DNA of 64,000 nt from contig NC_089491.1 of assembly GCF_036850765.1 (NCBI RefSeq), positions 185,359,520 to 185,423,519 on the forward strand. The letters run 5' to 3'. The position numbers and the translations under genes are program-made. The stretch comes from Saccopteryx bilineata (taxonomy: Eukaryota; Chordata; Mammalia; Chiroptera; Emballonuridae). Shown here one piece after another: positions 38,048 to 50,894 of the stretch; within the stretch, counting starts at the first letter, position 1; each line of letters begins with the position of its first letter. The notes beneath the pieces are model-generated. The model searched no databases. It had not been told where the DNA came from and was given only the letters and a program-made list of their open reading frames with translations.

Positions 38048-38119
38048 AGCCATGCTAGCTGGCGTAGGTCATTGAATACTCCAGGCCTGAGGGCTGTGAT
38101 GCAGTTGTGGCTGAGATAT
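38048..38119 (-). CDS. RXFP2: RXFP2 exon 7: leucine-rich repeat 3
   Basis: 72-bp LRR exon reading [15 protein letters not shown] then NDLRQLAWL. Acceptor tttgtag|ATATC and donor GCT|GTGAGTA. Confidence 0.94.
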
Positions 38120-38714
38120 CTACAAAGGACACAAGTGAGGGAGTGAAGCCAACTCAAGACCATTTTAGTCCCATAAACTAGAACTGAGCCACTGATGATA
38201 ACCATGAAGTATGGGCACCTGTTTCTAAAAGTATTTTACTGAGGGGGAACTGGTGAGTGGGGGATGGGACACCAGGAGACACAGATACCCATAAGCCTGG
38301 TGTGTGCAACACCATGGCCAGGACCAGGAAAGTGGTCCCAAATAGTGTGTTGGGATATTCTATCATGTTTCAGAATAAAAATATAGAAAATATGGGGGGG
38401 GGATTTTTACTTTTGTCTTTTTGGTCACATCCTTAGTAGACTAAAATTTTAAGAAAGCATATAGTTAAGTTAGCAAGGGTTAGAAAAAATAAAATGCTAA
38501 AATATTGTGAAAATGACCCAAACTCAAGTAGACAAAGTTAAGGAGAGCTTCTCTGTCTTCTGGTAAAGCTAGAAATCTTTTGATAATTGCTTTCAGTGTA
38601 GTAACTAACCTAAGCACTTTGTAATAACCTAGCCCTCTTTTCAAAAGAACCATTCTACCCTTTTCATCTTTACTTAAAATTGTGCTCATAATAAATTATA
38701 AAGAAGTTACTCAC
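38120..38714 (-). other. RXFP2 intron 6
   Basis: Intron of 595 bp. A G8 run lies at about 38394-38401; nothing else noted. Confidence 0.85.
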
Positions 38715-38786
38715 AATATTTGCAGATTGTGTAATCCAAAAAATGCTTTCCCGGAGATATATCTAATGCAATTATGCTGAAGAAAC
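38715..38786 (-). CDS. RXFP2: RXFP2 exon 6: leucine-rich repeat 2
   Basis: 72-bp LRR exon reading [16 protein letters not shown] then GLHNLQIL. Acceptor ccaaccag|GTTTC and donor ATT|GTGAGTAA. The upstream intron of about 6 kb is the largest complete intron seen in the gene. Confidence 0.94.
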
Positions 38787-41325
38787 CTGGTTGGAAGAAG
38801 ATAGAAGACTCATGTGATTGTGGTGTGAGCTTCCTCAAGCTATAGACTGTGTGATACATTCTCTTTTCCTAAAAATATTTGTGAACTTGAATGATAAAGT
38901 CCTACGTCCCACTCCCATCCATATGGGGAGGTGGAAACACTGCCAGGGGTAGATAGCTGTGAACCTGGATGACGCCTGCTGTCCCTGTAGCACTTGTGCC
39001 ATGAGACTCGGGCATCTCTGGGTTGCACCACTGAACACTGGTGTGATGTGAGGAGGGAACTGGTTCTGTTTCTGCAGACAGGAGCCTAGCAGCCTTTCTG
39101 CTCCGACCTGAGGGAGTGCTCATCGTGGGAGACTAGCCAGTCCCTCACAGCCAAGTGCCATCTCAGACTCCTTATTTCTTTTGGTTCTATTCCCCAAATA
39201 AAAAGAGAGGGCAAGTTTTATTCTTGTCTATGTTGAGATGCAGAGTGAGAAGCACAGGCAAGTTAGCGAGATGCTTGAGATCCTGACAGACACCAGTGGT
39301 CGAGCTGGGGCTCGTTCACCACCATCAGCTCATGGGTCATGATTAATCTCATGAGCAATTTAGCAATCTAGTATCAGTTCAATAAGAGCATTTTCAGAAA
39401 TATCTAAGTAAATGATCTGCATTTCCAGTATTCATTTACAATGAGGGGTTAGCCTTGAATTCATATTTAGTAAAGGCTGTTAGGGGCAGGAAGTATCCAC
39501 ACTAATAATAGTAATGAATGAGTACATAGTCTATTAAATGGCTTCCTTAAATCTTATTTGGATTTGATTTGGTTTTTAAAATATTATACAACACTTTCTT
39601 AATTGTTATGATACTTCACTGCAAAACTATTGTTAGAACACAAAATTATTGGGCATCTGGCTGTCTTCTGAATTTGGTTATACCACAATTATTACCTATC
39701 AAAGCCTATGAGTCATGAATGTGTTACAGGTGTGCTAGAATATTAATGCCCTCACTCCTCTGGGTAGCTAGGTAGAATCAAGATCAGCTTCCAGTTACCA
39801 GTAAAACCCAACTTTTACCTTACACAAGGACCAATATTGTTATTTTCTCTTGTATCACCATGTGGGAAAGATTGGTACTACAGAGCTCAGGCTTTACATC
39901 CATAGTGACATGCAAAACATCACTTTCAACCCTATAAAGTAAACTTGAAACCAAATGAGACTGGGTGTTATTCCAGACCCTCCCTTGCACCATGTCTATG
40001 AGGAGACCCTTCTCATTGCAGCATAAATTCTGCTTTTGGTTTAAAGTTCTTCTATGAACAGAATGAGTTCATACCGGTCAATATCTGTTGTAGCATTTTC
40101 TGAGCCGTTGAAGTGATGTAATGAACGTTAACATGTTGAATTATAACAGCAAACAAAAATAGAAAAATAAAACACTATAGTATGTTGAAGTTGCTCTGAA
40201 ATACATAATTACTGCCTAACTACTGCTATTTATATTTTATATGAGATAATGAACTCAAGAAGGCAATGCACATTTTACCCACATGTTGTCAGTCTTGAAG
40301 ATATCAGTTTAGTCATGAACTGTGAACTCTACTTTGTGCTTTTGAGCTGCATGACCTACCTTATGTGAAAACATAACTGCCTTCTCCACCACAAGCTATG
40401 ACTGCAACCCCTTAAGTCATAAAGAGCTTTTGGTCTCCTTAGTCATCATGCCCACACCCAGAGAGAACTGGAGTTTAAGTCCCCTAGCACAGGCTCAGGT
40501 GCTGAATTTTAACTCGATTCTCTACTATTCACACTCTTCTTTGCAAGATACCAGCTTGGTGACTACGAAGGGAAATTTGGAAACATGACAATGTGGCAAA
40601 TGGTGTTCTCTTTTTATTCATAGCGGAGATAGGAGTCCATTTAATATACTCTGCACTGAATAAGTTTTCTAAGAATAACTTATTGGTTCATGAATTCCTG
40701 CTATTTCAGCTGTCAGGAGTTTTCAACCAGAAACACCAGGAATTTATGTATCTGAAACTAAAGTAAATATATACTTTAATGACATGCATGTTTATAGGCT
40801 ATTTTTGAATGCAGCATGGAGTATTCATCAACGAGGCTACTCACTGAATTACGTGTTGTTGCCAATGATTGCCTTGCACAAGAATCCAGTTTACAAAAGC
40901 ATTTCTAAATTATATAAGGTTTATGTTACAATGAGGAGGAGAATGGCTGGTACTTTCCATGGTAGCAGTGAGAAAATAGTCAGTCTCATAAACAATACTT
41001 TATTTCTTTGAAAAGTCATCTTAAATTGATTGCCCCCAAAGTTAGAAAGGCTTGATATTTTTAAAGATATTAAAATGAAATAATTAATCAATAAAAAACA
41101 TTCAGATGGTTGAGCAACATTTATTTATCTGGCAATTACATTTAATTTTGAGTTAAGAATTTGTGCTTCTGGATGCCTAAAGACTAACGCCACTGTGAAT
41201 ATTTAAAGTATTTCAGATCAGAGAGACTTAATGCTAAATTTGGTATTTCTTAGGATAGACTCCAAAAATCTTAAGAATGCATATTAACTTTACTAGCTCA
41301 AAACCATCTAAAACACCAATTTATG

Positions 41326-41409
41326 GATACCTTTTCCCTAGTCAGACAGAATGCGACCCAGACTCTTGATACCTTTTCCCTAGTCCAACAGAATGTGACC
41401 CAGACTCTT
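41326..41409. repeat. Two-copy 42-bp tandem duplication
   Basis: Units 41326-41367 and 41368-41409, both beginning gataccttttccctagtc and ending gacccagactctt, differ at about three positions. Confidence 0.9.
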
Positions 41410-43169
41410 GAGCCCGGTGTTCACAGGCCCCACTGTCCTGATTCAATGACCTCCCCAGCGTGTACCCCATCGTTTCTTGTGAATGTCCTTTTCTTTCTTT
41501 CCAATATCTGTGAAGTGCTTCTGCTTATCTTAGTTTGTTCTCCCTACTGAAGATGCTGCCCATCATCTCCTTACTCCTGCATGTTAGTCCCACATATCAT
41601 GCATTCAATAAATACTCATTGATTTTCACATATGTTTCAACATAGCAGCAATGAGGGGTGGTGGTAGCAGTGGTATCTAATAGACAAGAGAACCAGAAGA
41701 ACCATCCAACTCAGAGAGAGGGTATGGTGGTCAGTAAGGACAAATGTGAGGGGTTCACAAAAATAGAATCGAAGTTGAAAAATGACTTAAGTCATGTTCA
41801 AAACTCAGACAGTGAAAAATACTGTGGGTAATAAAAATATGTTTCCAGTTATATTTTAAAAATAAGAAAATGTTAAGAAAAGTGCAAACCTGCTAAATGG
41901 GACATGTTTTATAATAATTATGAAATAATATAAAATATAACTCAGTTCCTACATAATTCCTATCTTTTCAGTCAACAAAGACAATCTCAGATTAAAGGGA
42001 ACATACGGGATATGGGACAGGAGAAGTGACAGCCTGAGATGGTAGAACACGTTAGTCACAAGGAATTCAAGTCCTCTGGTTTGGAAGATTTCTCCTAAAA
42101 AGTGAGAAACACAGAAACCTGAACACCAAGTCATGATCAATTACGGAGAAATCTGGACAAAGGAAGAGTAGCTGAAAAATTAAAGATGGGAAATGTAGTT
42201 CTGATTTTTCAGAAAGGGAAGAAGCAGACTTCATAAGCTACAGTTGGATGGACTTGGCGCTGGTTCTGGGAGAGACCAGAGAACAGGTTATTGCAATGCT
42301 GCTTTGTAAGTGCCTGAGAGAGAAAGGGAATGGAGTAGTTCACTTGAAATGGGACCGGCAGGCCAACTTGATTCTCTCTGAAGGATTGATCAACTACAAA
42401 TGTATGGCCAACATTGCTTATATATCTACCAGGCAATCACAGAGAGGTTTTATGATTTTTTAACGACAAATGTAAATATATTTTCTGTAGCATGATGATG
42501 AAGGGTGACTCTATGAATTGGATAAAGATGGTTCGTCTTGTTTTCAGATGACTAAGTCCTGGGAGGAACAATGAATTATGTTGAATGATCTTCATACTCC
42601 AATAAGAAAAGCTGAATCCAACAGAATGAGACAAGAGAAAGGATACATTTAAGTAGCTGCAGCTAGCTCTCAAATGGTAAGTGACAAATGCAGCCTGGTA
42701 AAGTCATCACTTAGCAGTAATACATTTGGCACAGGATTGAGAACTTTAGCATCAAAGTCACTAGAAGCTAAGAGTTTGAAATAACCACCAAAAGAGCAAA
42801 GGTAACCTTTACAAGTGAAGTTTAGAAGGAAGGGTTGTTGGCTTCCTTCTGTGCTGCCCTGGCCACGCCACAGCAATCATGTTGTGTTTATTCTAGATCC
42901 CCTCTACAAGGTAGAGGAGTATGAGAGGAATGATGGCAGATTTGAAAGCAGGCCACTTAAGAAAGAATTTAAGGTTTTTAGGCTGCCTGCAGAAAAGACT
43001 TGGGGTAGACCGCAGGGTGACTGCTAGCCTGAAATACCTGAGGAGTCCCGTAGAAGATGATTGGGTGTGTTCTGATCAGTCTCATTGAGGTGAATCTCAG
43101 AATGAGGGGAGCCTTAGAGACACCTGGGGCAGTAGTAGAGTTATGTGACAGGACACAATTGATTAGCAT

Positions 43170-43395
43170 ATTGTTTGGCATTCCCTTCCCTTCCTCCTCC
43201 TTTGCTTTCCTTCCTGCTTTACTTTTCTCTGCAGCCCTAATCACTATTGAGCACACTATGTGTTTTATTAGCTACCTTCCTCTGGGAAGTTAAGCTCTGT
43301 GAGGAGAGGCTTTACAGGGGTGTCATTTTCTGCTGTATCTTCAGAGCCTGGCACTTCACAGGTACCAATAAATATTTGTAGAGAAGATAAATAAA
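43170..43395 (+). repeat. L2-like LINE 3' end
   Basis: Ends with 'ttcagagcctggcacttcac' and 'caataaatatttg', the L2 terminus pattern. Confidence 0.65.
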
Positions 43396-44834
43396 CATGG
43401 GGGTTTTGACATTTTTTACCCTCTTGCTGTCTGCTACCAAAAGCTCTGGGTTATCCACCTAGAGTCTTTTTTTCCTGGAGATGGTTTGGGTTTTATGCTC
43501 CAGTTATCTGGGTTATGGTAATGCAGAATGAGAAAAAAAAAAAAAGGTAAGAGTAGAAGAACAGGAGAGACAAGGGCTTGCTGGGGGCTGGGCAAGATTT
43601 TCCCCTGGAAGTTCAAGAGAAAGTGGCAGCAGGAGCTGAGGAATGTGAAGAGAGGGGGAGAAAAGAGAGGTTTTAAGGAAGGATTGTTGAGCTCATGCAG
43701 TGCTGTGGGATGTCTAAATAAAGCTTGTAAAATAATGTTGAGTTATTTTAAAATCAAAGCCTGGTCACTGGATGTTTTCAATGATTTTAGCAGTTTTCTG
43801 AGACTGGACTAGCCACTGGGTGAACTTCCAAAAGACTGTATAGTCAGAGGTCTGGCTTCCAGGCCAAGCTTCAAAGGGCTGGCTTGGGGCAAATGGCCTG
43901 TCTTCTCTAAGGGTGAGTTTTCTTGTTTCTAAAAGGAACCTAATGATATCTGCCCTACCTGACAGACTTTGAGGATGCAAATAAACAAATAAACAAACAA
44001 ATAAATAAATGGTACCCCATTTCACTAATAAAAGTGCTTTTAGTCTCTTTGTGAGGTAACTTCTCAAATAGTTTAGAATGAATAATTTGGGAAGTTAATG
44101 TAGTCATCATAAGGTTGCTTGGTGAACAGGGAATCAAAGCAAAAGCCGTTTTCATTTTGATATGAATGGTGTTAAAAAATAGTTAAAAGCAAGTTGAGGT
44201 GGAGATGGATGGTTCATCCCAATCTAACAACTGATCTTGGCGATCTCATCTCCCAGACCCTAGTTTTCTTTCTTGGACAGTGCTGGAGGCATCTGGCACT
44301 CTGCTTCTCACTAACTAGATTTCTTCACATCTGACTGGACCCTGTTTATTAACATTTTTGTTCCTCAGATATGTTAATATCTTTGCTTTCATCAAGATCA
44401 CATTTGCTCCTGTCATCCTGGGAGAGCGTTTGAATCCTCTCATCCTGTGTTTTAAACGACCTAGTCTTTTTTGTTGGTGTTTTTGTGCTCACAGTCTTCT
44501 TTCAAGTTAACAATGCATTTAGTGCCTCTGAATCTGCAATGTTCAAAATGACTTGCAGTAAAAGCAAAGAACTGCGTATTTTGTGATTGAGCTGCTTATC
44601 TGAACTCCAAGTAACTCCAAAAATGTTTAAATAAAATCAGTTCACTTTAAACTATAAAATAGAAATAGAATATACTTCGTAATGTCTTATTCTCTAATAT
44701 TAATTACATTTAGATAAAGAAGTTTAATGGCAAAGGTAATCATCTTTATATTTCATTTTACTTTTATATCAAAAACATCTTAAACCAAAACCCACAAATA
44801 TTTTTGTATTCAATCACACTTAATAACTACTTAC

Positions 44835-44906
44835 ATCTTTTTAAGTTCTGTGTATCTGATGAAAACTTTATCTGGAAGACTATGGATCTTGTTTTTCTTA
44901 AGAGAC
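44835..44906 (-). CDS. RXFP2: RXFP2 exon 5: leucine-rich repeat 1
   Basis: First of ten consecutive 72-bp exons, each encoding one 24-residue LRR and each entering at the third codon position, so all are mutually in phase. Reads SLKKNKIHSLPDKVF then IRYTELKKM. Acceptor ttttag|GTCTC and donor GAT|GTAAGTAG. The LRR array forms the curved ectodomain surface that binds INSL3. Confidence 0.95.
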
Positions 44907-45728
44907 CTAAAATAACATGTAAAGCAGATTTCGTTAAGGATTGTATGGCCAGCCAGACTCTTTCCTGGAAACTGTGTGCTTGAGAAGAGACTTGCTGATG
45001 ATCCTCCATGCCACTTCACACGTTTGCAAAGGACTGTGGCAACCGAAGACTTTCTAATGTGATAGCGAAAGGCCATAGAGCAAAATTCAAACAGCGTGCA
45101 AGCATTTGACCAGTTTAGCCAGTTAGTATAATAGACTGAAACATCTATGGTGATTTCATTTTATCTTTTACTCTTGGATAATTTAACAAAACCAAACAAA
45201 CAAGACCAAAAACCAACAAAAATCTCAGCCAGCTCATGCATGCCCAAACCATGATACGACAGTAAATTCCAGAGAGTCTTGAAATGTTATGCAAAGTACA
45301 CAAACACATGCATGATTATGACACGGCTAGCTCCATGGTTCCCTTGAACCTTCCTTTTTATGAACAAATCAAATTACTGCTTTTCAAAAGGAAGTACAAA
45401 AGGTAAATGCTCTCCCTTTTCCTCATTTTGATTTTCAATTGCATAGTACTGGTATATTAGCAACCACACATAAATCATATAGTCAGTGAAAATAAGAACT
45501 GCAGACCACAGGCATTTGTGAGTTAAAGCATAACCTGGCTCCTCTAACATGCAGTATATAAGACACTGCTTCCCTAGAGAATACTCTGAGGGCTGGTGGT
45601 TTTAAAGGGATTTTTATTATTTTTTTAATATACAGGTAGCATAAAACAGAATAAAGAAAGTTTCATCAGGTTACACACTTTTCTAGTGACTTAGGGGCAA
45701 GCGTCATGCAGCTGTAGATTGTACTCAC
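44907..45728 (-). other. RXFP2 intron 4
   Basis: Intron of 822 bp. No recognised repeat or gene. Confidence 0.85.
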
Positions 45729-45834
45729 AGTAACGTCACATTGCTGGAAACGGACGGCACTGATGCCAAGCCAGTGTTCACACACTCCAACTCTGTTCCT
45801 TTGCAGTCACAGCCTCGTGGGTACTGGTTTAGAA
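45729..45834 (-). CDS. RXFP2: RXFP2 exon 4: LRR N-terminal cap
   Basis: A 106-bp exon encoding the cysteine-rich LRRNT cap, with [17 protein letters not shown] followed by [16 protein letters not shown]. The Cys cluster (C-x-C then C) is typical of LRR N-terminal caps. NVT is a potential N-glycosylation site. Acceptor ccccag|TTCTAAACC and donor ACT|GTGAGTAC. It lies on the ectodomain between the linker and the first LRR. Confidence 0.95.
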
Positions 45835-46103
45835 CTGGGGGTCAAAAGAGTAAGATTTCAACAGGCAAAAAAAACCCCAAAACAACTTCAATTATGACCT
45901 TGTCTCTAATAACTGACCTTGTTCTCTTTCCTTCCATTTACATGTTGATAATGAACTGATTCAGGCCCACAGTAAAACAAATAAGAATTCTCTGTAGTCA
46001 AATACTGACTGATGTGGTGTTTATCCCAGTTTGAGTTCCCAGTGATCTTTTCAGAAGCATTTAACCAATTATTAGAAAGGAACCACAGAAATGTTTAAAT
46101 AGC

Positions 46104-46129
46104 AAAAAAAAAAAAAAAAAAAAAAAAAA
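46104..46129. repeat. A26 homopolymer
   Basis: Uninterrupted A run. I see no retroelement body attached to it. Confidence 0.9.
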
Positions 46130-47344
46130 GCTTATAGTGAAACAAGGTTGTGTTCTCCTCAATGGGGAACATTAGTGTGTTTGAATAAATCTTTAATGGG
46201 TACAATTGAGTCAATTCAATTTAATCAAATGGCATAAAGAGGCTGCTCAATAAATGCTTGTTGATTAAAATTAAATTAAACTGTTTTCCCCTTTTAAACT
46301 TCTCTTAGAGAAGAGTTAGATGCAGGTTCTGTCTTAGTCACCATTATGCCTTATTAAAATCAACCAAGTCAGGTATGCCCTCACTTGGGTTTTTTGTTTC
46401 CCATTGCTATGCAGTTCAAGTGGAAGGTAAAGGTTGTAGAGAAGCTACAAAGCAGAGAAAACCAAAGGACCATCTGTCAGAAGCATTCAGAAAGAAAAGC
46501 AGGCTTCAGAATTTACTCTGAAGGAACCTTCATAATTAAGATAATGACATAAAGGAGTGAGAAACCCATGGTGAAACCAGGCCAAGTTGGCCCATGGGGC
46601 AATCATGTGTGTGTGTGTGTGTGGGGGGGTTGTGGGTTAGAGGAGAACACACATTTATGAAGCATTTGATTTTGCCTCTGATCCTGTGGATATGTGTTTT
46701 GATGGAGCTAAGAAAATGAGAGTTATTTTCAAAAATTTAGTGTTATTATTATTCATTTAAATCTGAGTATAAGTTCTTTCTAATTGCTCTGCTTCTTTTA
46801 GATTTCTTTCATTTAAATTCATTTTTAAAAATCAATTTCACTGAATTTTTATCAGTTCAGGAAACTTGTGTTGTGTGCCTGCTTAATTCACAAGATGCTT
46901 TCTACCGTAAAAAGTTTTGGAAAACATCTTCAGTCCTTTATAAGTTTATGCTATTAGTTCAACTTCCTAAATACAACTTCAAAACGTTTACTTCAGCCTT
47001 CATTAAGATTGAGAATAGTGTCATTTAGACCGAAAACCTGTGGTTGTACGCTTTTATTTCCCAACAACAACAACAAAAAAACCAGTGTATAATCCAAACT
47101 AGACCTGGTGCCTACACCAGAGCTGTGACCTGAGCTACCCTCCCTCCCCCCAACCCCTCAGGCCTGTCTCACTCCATGCTCTGTGGAGTCTTCCTCTGAA
47201 AGCCTCTTGAATCTCACTAGCTCACTCTTCCCAGTGGTACTTTCTGGGCTCAGGTCCCTAGTATTAGTCTGGAGCATTGCAAGACAATAATAACCAGTAC
47301 CTCTGTCACCATTCTTTCTCCTCACCCTCGGCAAGGCTGGCATT

Positions 47345-47545
47345 TGGATCAGATCACTGTCTGTTGTTGGGAGCTGTCCTGTGCCCTGTAGGGTGTTCAG
47401 CATCATCGGTGGCCTCTGCCCACTAGATGCCAGTAGTAACCCACCTCTCTCCAGCTGTGACAACCAAAAATGTCTTTAGATATTGTCAAATGTTCTCTGG
47501 GAGGTGGAGGGGTTGTCCCAGGTTGAGATCACTACTCTAACCAGT
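47345..47545 (+). repeat. MER5A-like hAT element
   Basis: Includes 'tgccctgtagggtgttcagc', 'cactagatgccagtagtaac' and 'gatattgtcaaatgttctct' in the order expected for MER5A. Confidence 0.85.
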
Positions 47546-47754
47546 CTCTACAATTCTGATGGAAGCATCATTATCACATAGACTTCTTATCGTGTGCCTC
47601 TTCCTCTTCTTTAAAGGAAAACAAACTCACAACTTTTGTGGTTACCCTCATGTATAGCAGTGATCTCCACAAAGGGTGTGTACAAGATGATTCATTGTGT
47701 TTCAGGAAGAAAATATCAAAACTTTCAGTTATATTTCTTTCTAATCTTTTAATT

Positions 47755-48010
47755 TACTCTTTAATTTTTAACTTTTATATATGATATATTTATGTATAAT
47801 AAAGTAAATGATAAGTGATAATTATAACCTGGCGTGGCATTATAAAGTGCATAATATACTGTTAGTATACTATTTAAATATATATACATATATCTTATAT
47901 ACATACTAATGTATGTATTTCATTGTACCTATATTATATCTATTATATGTAATATCACATATATTATTACACATATGCATAATATATATGCATATATAGA
48001 CATTATTCTG
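47755..48010. repeat. AT-rich low-complexity block
   Basis: Alternating TATA, ATATAC and TATTA tracts with many short palindromes. Confidence 0.8.
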
Positions 48011-48109
48011 TATATAGGATAGAGGCCAAACTGCAAAGTGTGTAGCCCTTATGCTTTATTGGGTTCAGCTCCTGCCTTCCCCCGCCCCCCACACACTCTG
48101 CACTCTATG

Positions 48110-48450
48110 AGAGGCATTGAGAAGCATGCTCCGCACCTTCCCACCTCAAGGATTTGCTGAGTTTGCTCCCCTGCTCACTCTGTTACCTCTTACTCTTCCT
48201 TCTCTCCAAGGACTCCAAGTTCACCTCAGCGTCATCTTTTCTCTGAGTCTTTCCCCATCCATTGCAGAGTAATCATTTCTTCCAAGATACTTCCTTGTTC
48301 TCTTTTGCAAACACCATTTCTCCAGTTTTGCACTAATACTGTATCATTCCTACTTTTATAAGGATCTGTCTTTCCTGCTACTATGTGCCATGTGTGCACT
48401 GGGGACACACCTTATTATTGGACTCTCAGTGCCTAACATAGAGTTGGTAT
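48110..48450 (+). repeat. L2-like LINE 3' end
   Basis: CT-rich body then 'ctcagtgcctaacatagagt', typical of L2. Confidence 0.55.
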
Positions 48451-48728
48451 GAAGAAACTAATTAAAGAAAATAAGATCTTTATTACTTATCACAACTATT
48501 TGACACCTGTATATTCTTGCAATCAGAGACTAATTAATACATGAAATGAGCATAAATGGAGCATGTTGTGTTTTTCTCTTTATCTTTTCAGCCCCCAGGC
48601 ATACAATGGATCGGGTGATCCTGAAAGACAATGAGGATGAAATGGAAACTTAACAGGAATAGATCTCCCTCCCCATATAAGTCGATGCACTGCACACCAG
48701 TTGGAGTTGTCAAACCAATGACACTTAC

Positions 48729-48806
48729 AGCACTCCTGTGTGAATGCCACTTTATCAGCATTTCCATGGATTGTGCCAAATATGGTCGCCCATCCACTAG
48801 TGTCCC
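48729..48806 (-). CDS. RXFP2: RXFP2 exon 3: LDLa-LRR linker
   Basis: A 78-bp exon reading [10 protein letters not shown], then [16 protein letters not shown]. It links the LDLa module to the LRR domain; in RXFP2 this linker contributes to INSL3-dependent activation. Acceptor atttcacag|GGGACAC and donor TGCT|GTAAGTGT. The junction with exon 2 completes a glycine codon and that with exon 4 a phenylalanine codon, so phase is kept on both sides. Confidence 0.93.
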
Positions 48807-49739
48807 CTGTGAAATGTTGATGAACATGTGTCAGTCATGCTGTAAATCAAATGCCAAAGTACAAAACAAAAGTCTAAGAATTTGATAATAAAATCAGTGA
48901 AAAATTGGTTTAAGGAATAGAACAATAACATTGAAGGTAAGGGAGAAAAAGATAGGAAGACATCTAGAGTTTTTATCATTTTTGAAATTACAAATATTTC
49001 GGATATATAGATCATAAAATATATAATGAAAATATATAACAATTTAATGCACATCTTGAAAAAATATCAACTATTTCCAATGCTGACATTTTAAACTTTG
49101 ATCTTAATTTTGAGATTCCCCAAAAGAAAATACAATGTAAATTTTATTTTGTCATATGAGTACTATTGCATATGGATATATAGATATGTACTTGATAGGT
49201 ATAATGCATTCTGATGATATTTATGTCACTTGACATTTTTAATAAAGCAAAAAAAAGAGTCCCCTATTAAAGGCTCTCTAGTCCTAATAAGAGAAATAAT
49301 ATATTCTCAATTTTTCAGAGGTTATGATCTGCTCATTGCTAAGTTTTTTTCTATTTTTTTGCAATAAAATTGTATTTTTTTTAAAAAAGGAGGCCTGATT
49401 TTAAAGTATTGCTACTTTAGCATATGCTATTATCCTGATACATATGCATTAAATGAATGATATTGAAGTTCATATGGATAGAAAAGTAAATTTAAATAAT
49501 CATCAAAGGTCCCTTTGATCCCTACAATCTTTAATTTAACTCTATTTCTTATTAATATCCTTAAAGATTCTTACAGTGATTTTATTTGATGCTTTTACAT
49601 GGATTATACTTTATACTTTGTGTTCAGATCACATTCATGAAATAGATAAATACATGTAATCTCTGATTCCCACACAGTGAAGAGGAAAGCCAAGAATTTG
49701 AGTGGCTTGTCACTGGCATCCAAAGAACTGCCCCATTGC

Positions 49740-50200
49740 TGAGCACAGATTTAGTGCCTACTATATACTTGACTGTTCTAGGCTCTGGTGATACCAGAAC
49801 AAGACACAAACAAGAACTCTTCTTGAGCAGTTCATATCTAGTGATAGAAGTATAGTAAGAAGGCAAGGTAATGCATAGTATAGTCACACAGATACACCAG
49901 GGTGCTATGGCAATAGAGAAAGGGTGCTTGTCCCAGACTGGTGGGGGAGCTTCAGGAAAGCATAGCCAGGGAAGCCAGCTGATCAGGAGTCCTTAAGTGC
50001 ATTCGAGAATATGAGTGGGAGTGATCCATGGGTGGAGAGAGTAGAATGTTCCAAAAGATCAACGCATGAGTACCAGGGGCAGGAGAGAAGATTCTAGAGA
50101 TGGATGCTCAGCATCCCTGGACTTTGCTGTGTCACTTTGATGGCTAGTTGGATAGTGCCAAGGAGTGGCAGTCCAAGTGGTGGGAAACACATGTGATTCT
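49740..50200 (+). repeat. L2-like LINE fragment
   Basis: Includes 'gtgcctactatatacttgac', 'tgttctaggctctggtgata' and 'gagcagttcatatctagtga'. Confidence 0.65.
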
Positions 50201-50213
50201 TTCAGAGTCAGAT

Positions 50214-50650
50214 GTGTCCGTAAAGTCATGGTGCACTTTTGACCGGTCACAGGAAAGCAACAAAAGATGACATAAATGTGAAATCTGCACCAAATAAAAG
50301 GAAAACTCTCCCAGTTTCATACCTATTCAGTACAGTTTGATGTGGGCTCACACACAGATTTTTTAGGGCTCCTTAGGTAGTTATCCTGTATAGCCTCTAC
50401 AGACTCATCACTGACTGATGGCCTACCAGAACGGGGTTTCTCCACCAAACTGCCGGTTTCCTTCAATTGCTTATCCCACCGAGTAGTGTTATTCCTATGT
50501 AGTGGCGCTTCATTATAAATGTGCCGATATTCACGTTGCACTTTGGTCACGGATTCAAATTTAGCGAGCCACAGAACACACTGAACTTTCCTCTGTACCG
50601 TCCACATCTCAACTGGAATGGCCGTGGGCCATAATGAGGTAAGCATAAGA
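50214..50650 (-). mobile_element. Tc1/mariner-superfamily DNA transposon remnant
   Basis: The minus strand encodes about 100 open codons resembling the N-terminal helix-turn-helix domain of mariner-like transposases (DUF4817-like): WTVQRKVQCVLWLAKFES, then RWDKQLKETGSLVEKPRSGR and PSVSDESVEAI. The probable 3' end of the element (plus-strand tgtgtccgtaaagtcatggt) follows about 110 bp after the frame stops at 50323. The DDE catalytic part is absent and no inverted partner of that end is visible at the right, so this is an internally deleted and truncated copy. Confidence 0.65.
50323..50650 (-). pseudogene. Transposase N-terminal fragment (helix-turn-helix)
   Basis: Open from about 50650 to 50323 without frameshift. 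The PRSGRPSVSD stretch is the usual linker between the two helix-turn-helix parts in Tc1/mariner-type transposases. No catalytic residues follow. Assignment is from motif recognition only. Confidence 0.6.
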
Positions 50651-50894
50651 GGCATTTAAAATTAAAATATGGATATACAATTAAAATTTAAAGTATAATT
50701 TTAATTTTTATCAGATATAACACTTTATAACACTGTATTTCTATTTTCAATAATCTCTATATATGAAAGTTCAGGTAATTATCACTAATAAATTGGGGAG
50801 CAGTATTTGTGTAGAATTAGTTACCACCCTATTCACCCACAGCTTGGGTTTCATGAAGTGGGGTGCACATATGTAGCTGAGCAGCAGTCCTCAC

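Larger units (their letters stand above)
38787..44834 (-). other. RXFP2 intron 5
   Basis: Intron of 6048 bp, the largest complete one. Contains a two-copy 42-bp tandem repeat (41326-41409) and an L2-like 3' end (about 43170-43395). No other gene or young repeat was recognised. Confidence 0.8.
45835..48728 (-). other. RXFP2 intron 3
   Basis: Intron of 2894 bp with an A26 run, a MER5A-like element, a strongly AT-rich block (about 47755-48010) and an L2-like 3' end (about 48110-48450). Confidence 0.8.
48807..50894 (-). other. RXFP2 intron 2
   Basis: Intron of 2088 bp holding an L2-like fragment (about 49740-50200) and a transposase fragment (50214-50650). Confidence 0.85.
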
